From the NCBI GenBank assembly GCA_964584495.1, contig CAZPAH010000152.1, positions 1-6,079 of the forward strand: 6,079 nucleotides of DNA, written 5' to 3'. Numbering within the stretch: position 1 is the first letter of the stretch; every line of letters starts with the position of its first letter. The DNA comes from CAZPAH01 sp964584495 (lineage in GTDB: Bacteria > Krumholzibacteriota > Krumholzibacteriia > Krumholzibacteriales > Krumholzibacteriaceae). Shown here one piece after another: positions 4,850 to 6,079 of this stretch. The position numbers and the translations under genes were made by a program. The notes under the pieces are model-generated. The model was not told the origin of the DNA and searched no databases. It was given only the letters and a program-made list of their open reading frames with translations.

Positions 4850-6079
4850 GAGCTCCTCCCCTCGGAGAAATCTATGAAGATGCTGTAGGAACCGTCCTCG
4901 AGCTTCGTCTTTACAGGATAGCCGCAGTTGTTGAATACGTTGAGCATCTTCTTGTTCTCGCTTAGAACCTCCGCCCTGAACCCGGTTATATGCATCGAAA
5001 GCGCTATATCGATCAGTTTCTGCAGCAGGAACGTGCCGATACCCTTTCTCTGCCAGTCGTCCCTGACCAGAAATGCCACCTCCGCCGTATCGTCGGACGG
5101 GTAGCTGGCGAATCCGCCGATCGCGATCATCTCCTCGTCGCCGGGCTCCCCGATCATACCGACTATCGCCATGTCCTTTCTATAATCGATATTGACCATC
5201 GGCTGGATCTTTTCGTGTGGTAGCGCCTTTATCCTGTTGAAAAACCTGAAATAGACCGATTCATCGCTGAGAGTGTAGAAGAAAGCCCTCTGCGAAGGCT
5301 CGTCCGTCGGTTTCACCGGCCTGAAGAGGATCTTCTCGCCGTCATAAACCCTAGTCTCCTCGTACTCTTCCGGGTAGAACCGGCCCGAGTCGGTGAGAGG
5401 CATCTGGTCCATATGCACGATATTCCGCTTTTTCGCGTATCCGAGCAGCTCGTCCCTGAAATCGGGCGCCGCAAGGCTTATAAGCGCCAGGGCCCTTTCC
5501 CTTAGGTTCTTGCCGTGAAGATTCACGATCCCGTGCTCGGTCGCGATATAGTGCACATCCCCCCTGGAAGTGACCACGCCGGCACCCTGATCGAGATAGG
5601 GCACTATCCTGGACACCTTTCCTCCCTTGGCGGTCGAGGGCAACACGATCACCGGCTTGCCCCCCTTCGATCTGGCCGCTCCCCTTACAAAATCGACCTG
5701 CCCTCCGATCCCCGAATAGAAGTATTCACCGATCGAGTCGGCGCATACCTGGCCGGTAAGATCGATCTGAATCGCCGCGTTGACCGAGACCATCCTGGCA
5801 TTCTTCGAAATCACGAAAGGATCGTTCGTGTAATCGCACGGGTGAAACTCGATGAGGGGGTTGTCATCGACAAAATCGTAGAGCCTCTGCGTGCCCATGC
5901 AGAACGTGGCTATTATCTTTCCGTTATGGATCGTCTTCCTTCGGTTGGTGACGACCCCCGCCTCGACCAGATCGATCAATCCGTCGGAAAACATCTCGGT
6001 ATGCACGCCTAGATCGTTTTTATCGGTAAGGTGCGCGAGGATCGCGTTGGGGATCATCCCTATCCCCGACTGTATCGTA
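4846..6079 (-). CDS. Acyl-CoA transferase/hydrolase fused to a GNAT acetyltransferase domain, N-terminus cut off by the window edge
   Basis: Two-domain cytoplasmic enzyme; 410 residues are visible (codon 6078-6076 counted as 1) and the frame is open to the right edge, so about 200 N-terminal residues are missing. Residues 1 to about 235 are the C-terminal half of a family I CoA-transferase of the 4-hydroxybutyrate/butyryl-CoA:acetate type: TIQSGIGMIPNAIL at the start, LGVHTEMFSDGLIDL (23-37), the CoA-site motif GGQVDFVRGA (125-134), STAKGGKVSRIVP (148-160) and TSRGDVHYIATEHG (170-183). Such enzymes move CoA between short-chain acids. Residue 104 is Gln (AAIQIDL) where I expect the catalytic Glu. 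Residues about 249-404 are a GNAT domain resembling that of Pat/PatZ lysine acetyltransferases: LFRPVKPTDE (251-260), acetyl-CoA loop QRKGIG (343-348) and SENKKMLNVFNNCGY (373-387). The Met at 6057 is internal, not the start. The gene overlaps acuC by 4 bases. Substrates of both domains are inferred from families only. Confidence 0.9.
   Translation of the reverse strand, partial: TIQSGIGMIPNAILAHLTDKNDLGVHTEMFSDGLIDLVEAGVVTNRRKTIHNGKIIATFCMGTQRLYDFVDDNPLIEFHPCDYTNDPFVISKNARMVSVNAAIQIDLTGQVCADSIGEYFYSGIGGQVDFVRGAARSKGGKPVIVLPSTAKGGKVSRIVPYLDQGAGVVTSRGDVHYIATEHGIVNLHGKNLRERALALISLAAPDFRDELLGYAKKRNIVHMDQMPLTDSGRFYPEEYEETRVYDGEKILFRPVKPTDEPSQRAFFYTLSDESVYFRFFNRIKALPHEKIQPMVNIDYRKDMAIVGMIGEPGDEEMIAIGGFASYPSDDTAEVAFLVRDDWQRKGIGTFLLQKLIDIALSMHITGFRAEVLSENKKMLNVFNNCGYPVKTKLEDGSYSIFIDFSEGRSS
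4855..4859 (-). promoter_or_regulatory. Shine-Dalgarno of acuC inside the end of the upstream gene
   Basis: GGAGG, within a longer GGGGAGGAG purine run, lies 5 bases before TTG 4849-4847 and inside the last codons of the CoA-transferase/GNAT gene. With the 4-base TTGA stop/start overlap it indicates translational coupling and settles the non-ATG start of acuC. Confidence 0.7.

Noticed and set aside
4259..4888. Plus-strand open frame of 209 codons opposite acuC
   Set aside because: It is an antisense shadow of a gene with complete HDAC active-site motifs. The translation is Arg/Pro-rich with no recognisable domain.
5515..6012. Plus-strand open frame of 165 codons opposite the CoA-transferase domain
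   Set aside because: Antisense to conserved transferase motifs, with His/Asp/Arg-rich translation typical of a shadow frame.
6055..6057. ATG at 6057 as the start of the CoA-transferase/GNAT gene
   Set aside because: The frame stays open upstream and the residues before it (TIQSGIG) continue the family motif, so this Met is internal.

Overview
This 6.1 kb window is a fragment of a bacterial chromosome of moderately high GC content. Four protein genes all read on the minus strand, in the order CoA-transferase/GNAT, AcuC-type deacetylase, butyrate kinase/phosphate butyryltransferase fusion, and secreted papain-like peptidase. Gly is often GGG and Ile often ATA, and both complete genes start at TTG. 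No gene is diagnostic of a phylum. A fermentative or anaerobic acyl-CoA-using bacterium fits best, perhaps from a deltaproteobacterial or candidate-phylum lineage, but that placement is a guess from gene content.

Layout from high to low coordinates, which is the direction of transcription. (1) 6079-4846 is the 3' part of a two-domain gene: a family I acyl-CoA transferase of the 4-hydroxybutyrate/butyryl-CoA:acetate type fused to a C-terminal GNAT acetyltransferase. Its 5' end lies outside the window. (2) 4849-3683 is a complete AcuC-type (class I HDAC-like) deacetylase with all catalytic and zinc-binding residues. Its TTG start overlaps the previous stop codon by 4 bases and the Shine-Dalgarno lies inside the previous gene. 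(3) After a 108-bp gap holding a strong inverted repeat, 3574-1127 encodes an 815-residue single polypeptide with an unrecognised N-terminal helical region, a butyrate kinase domain and a phosphate butyryltransferase domain. (4) After a 244-bp AT-richer gap with a candidate promoter and a weak terminator-like structure, 882-1 encodes the N-terminal 294 residues of an exported papain-family (C1A) cysteine peptidase that runs off the left edge.

The first three genes read as one functional unit. The CoA-transferase exchanges CoA between short-chain acids. The Buk-Ptb fusion interconverts acyl-CoA, acyl-phosphate and carboxylate plus ATP. The GNAT domain (a possible protein-lysine acetylation writer) and AcuC (a possible eraser) could tune these or other acyl-CoA enzymes, as AcuA and AcuC do for acetyl-CoA synthetase in Bacillus subtilis. 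The peptidase is probably a separate transcription unit with no evident link to the acyl-CoA genes.

The most notable points are the Buk-Ptb fusion with its extra N-terminal region, the coupled writer/eraser pair beside acyl-phosphate enzymes, and a glutamine where I expect the catalytic glutamate of the CoA-transferase. No RNA gene, insertion sequence, CRISPR array or integration site was seen.
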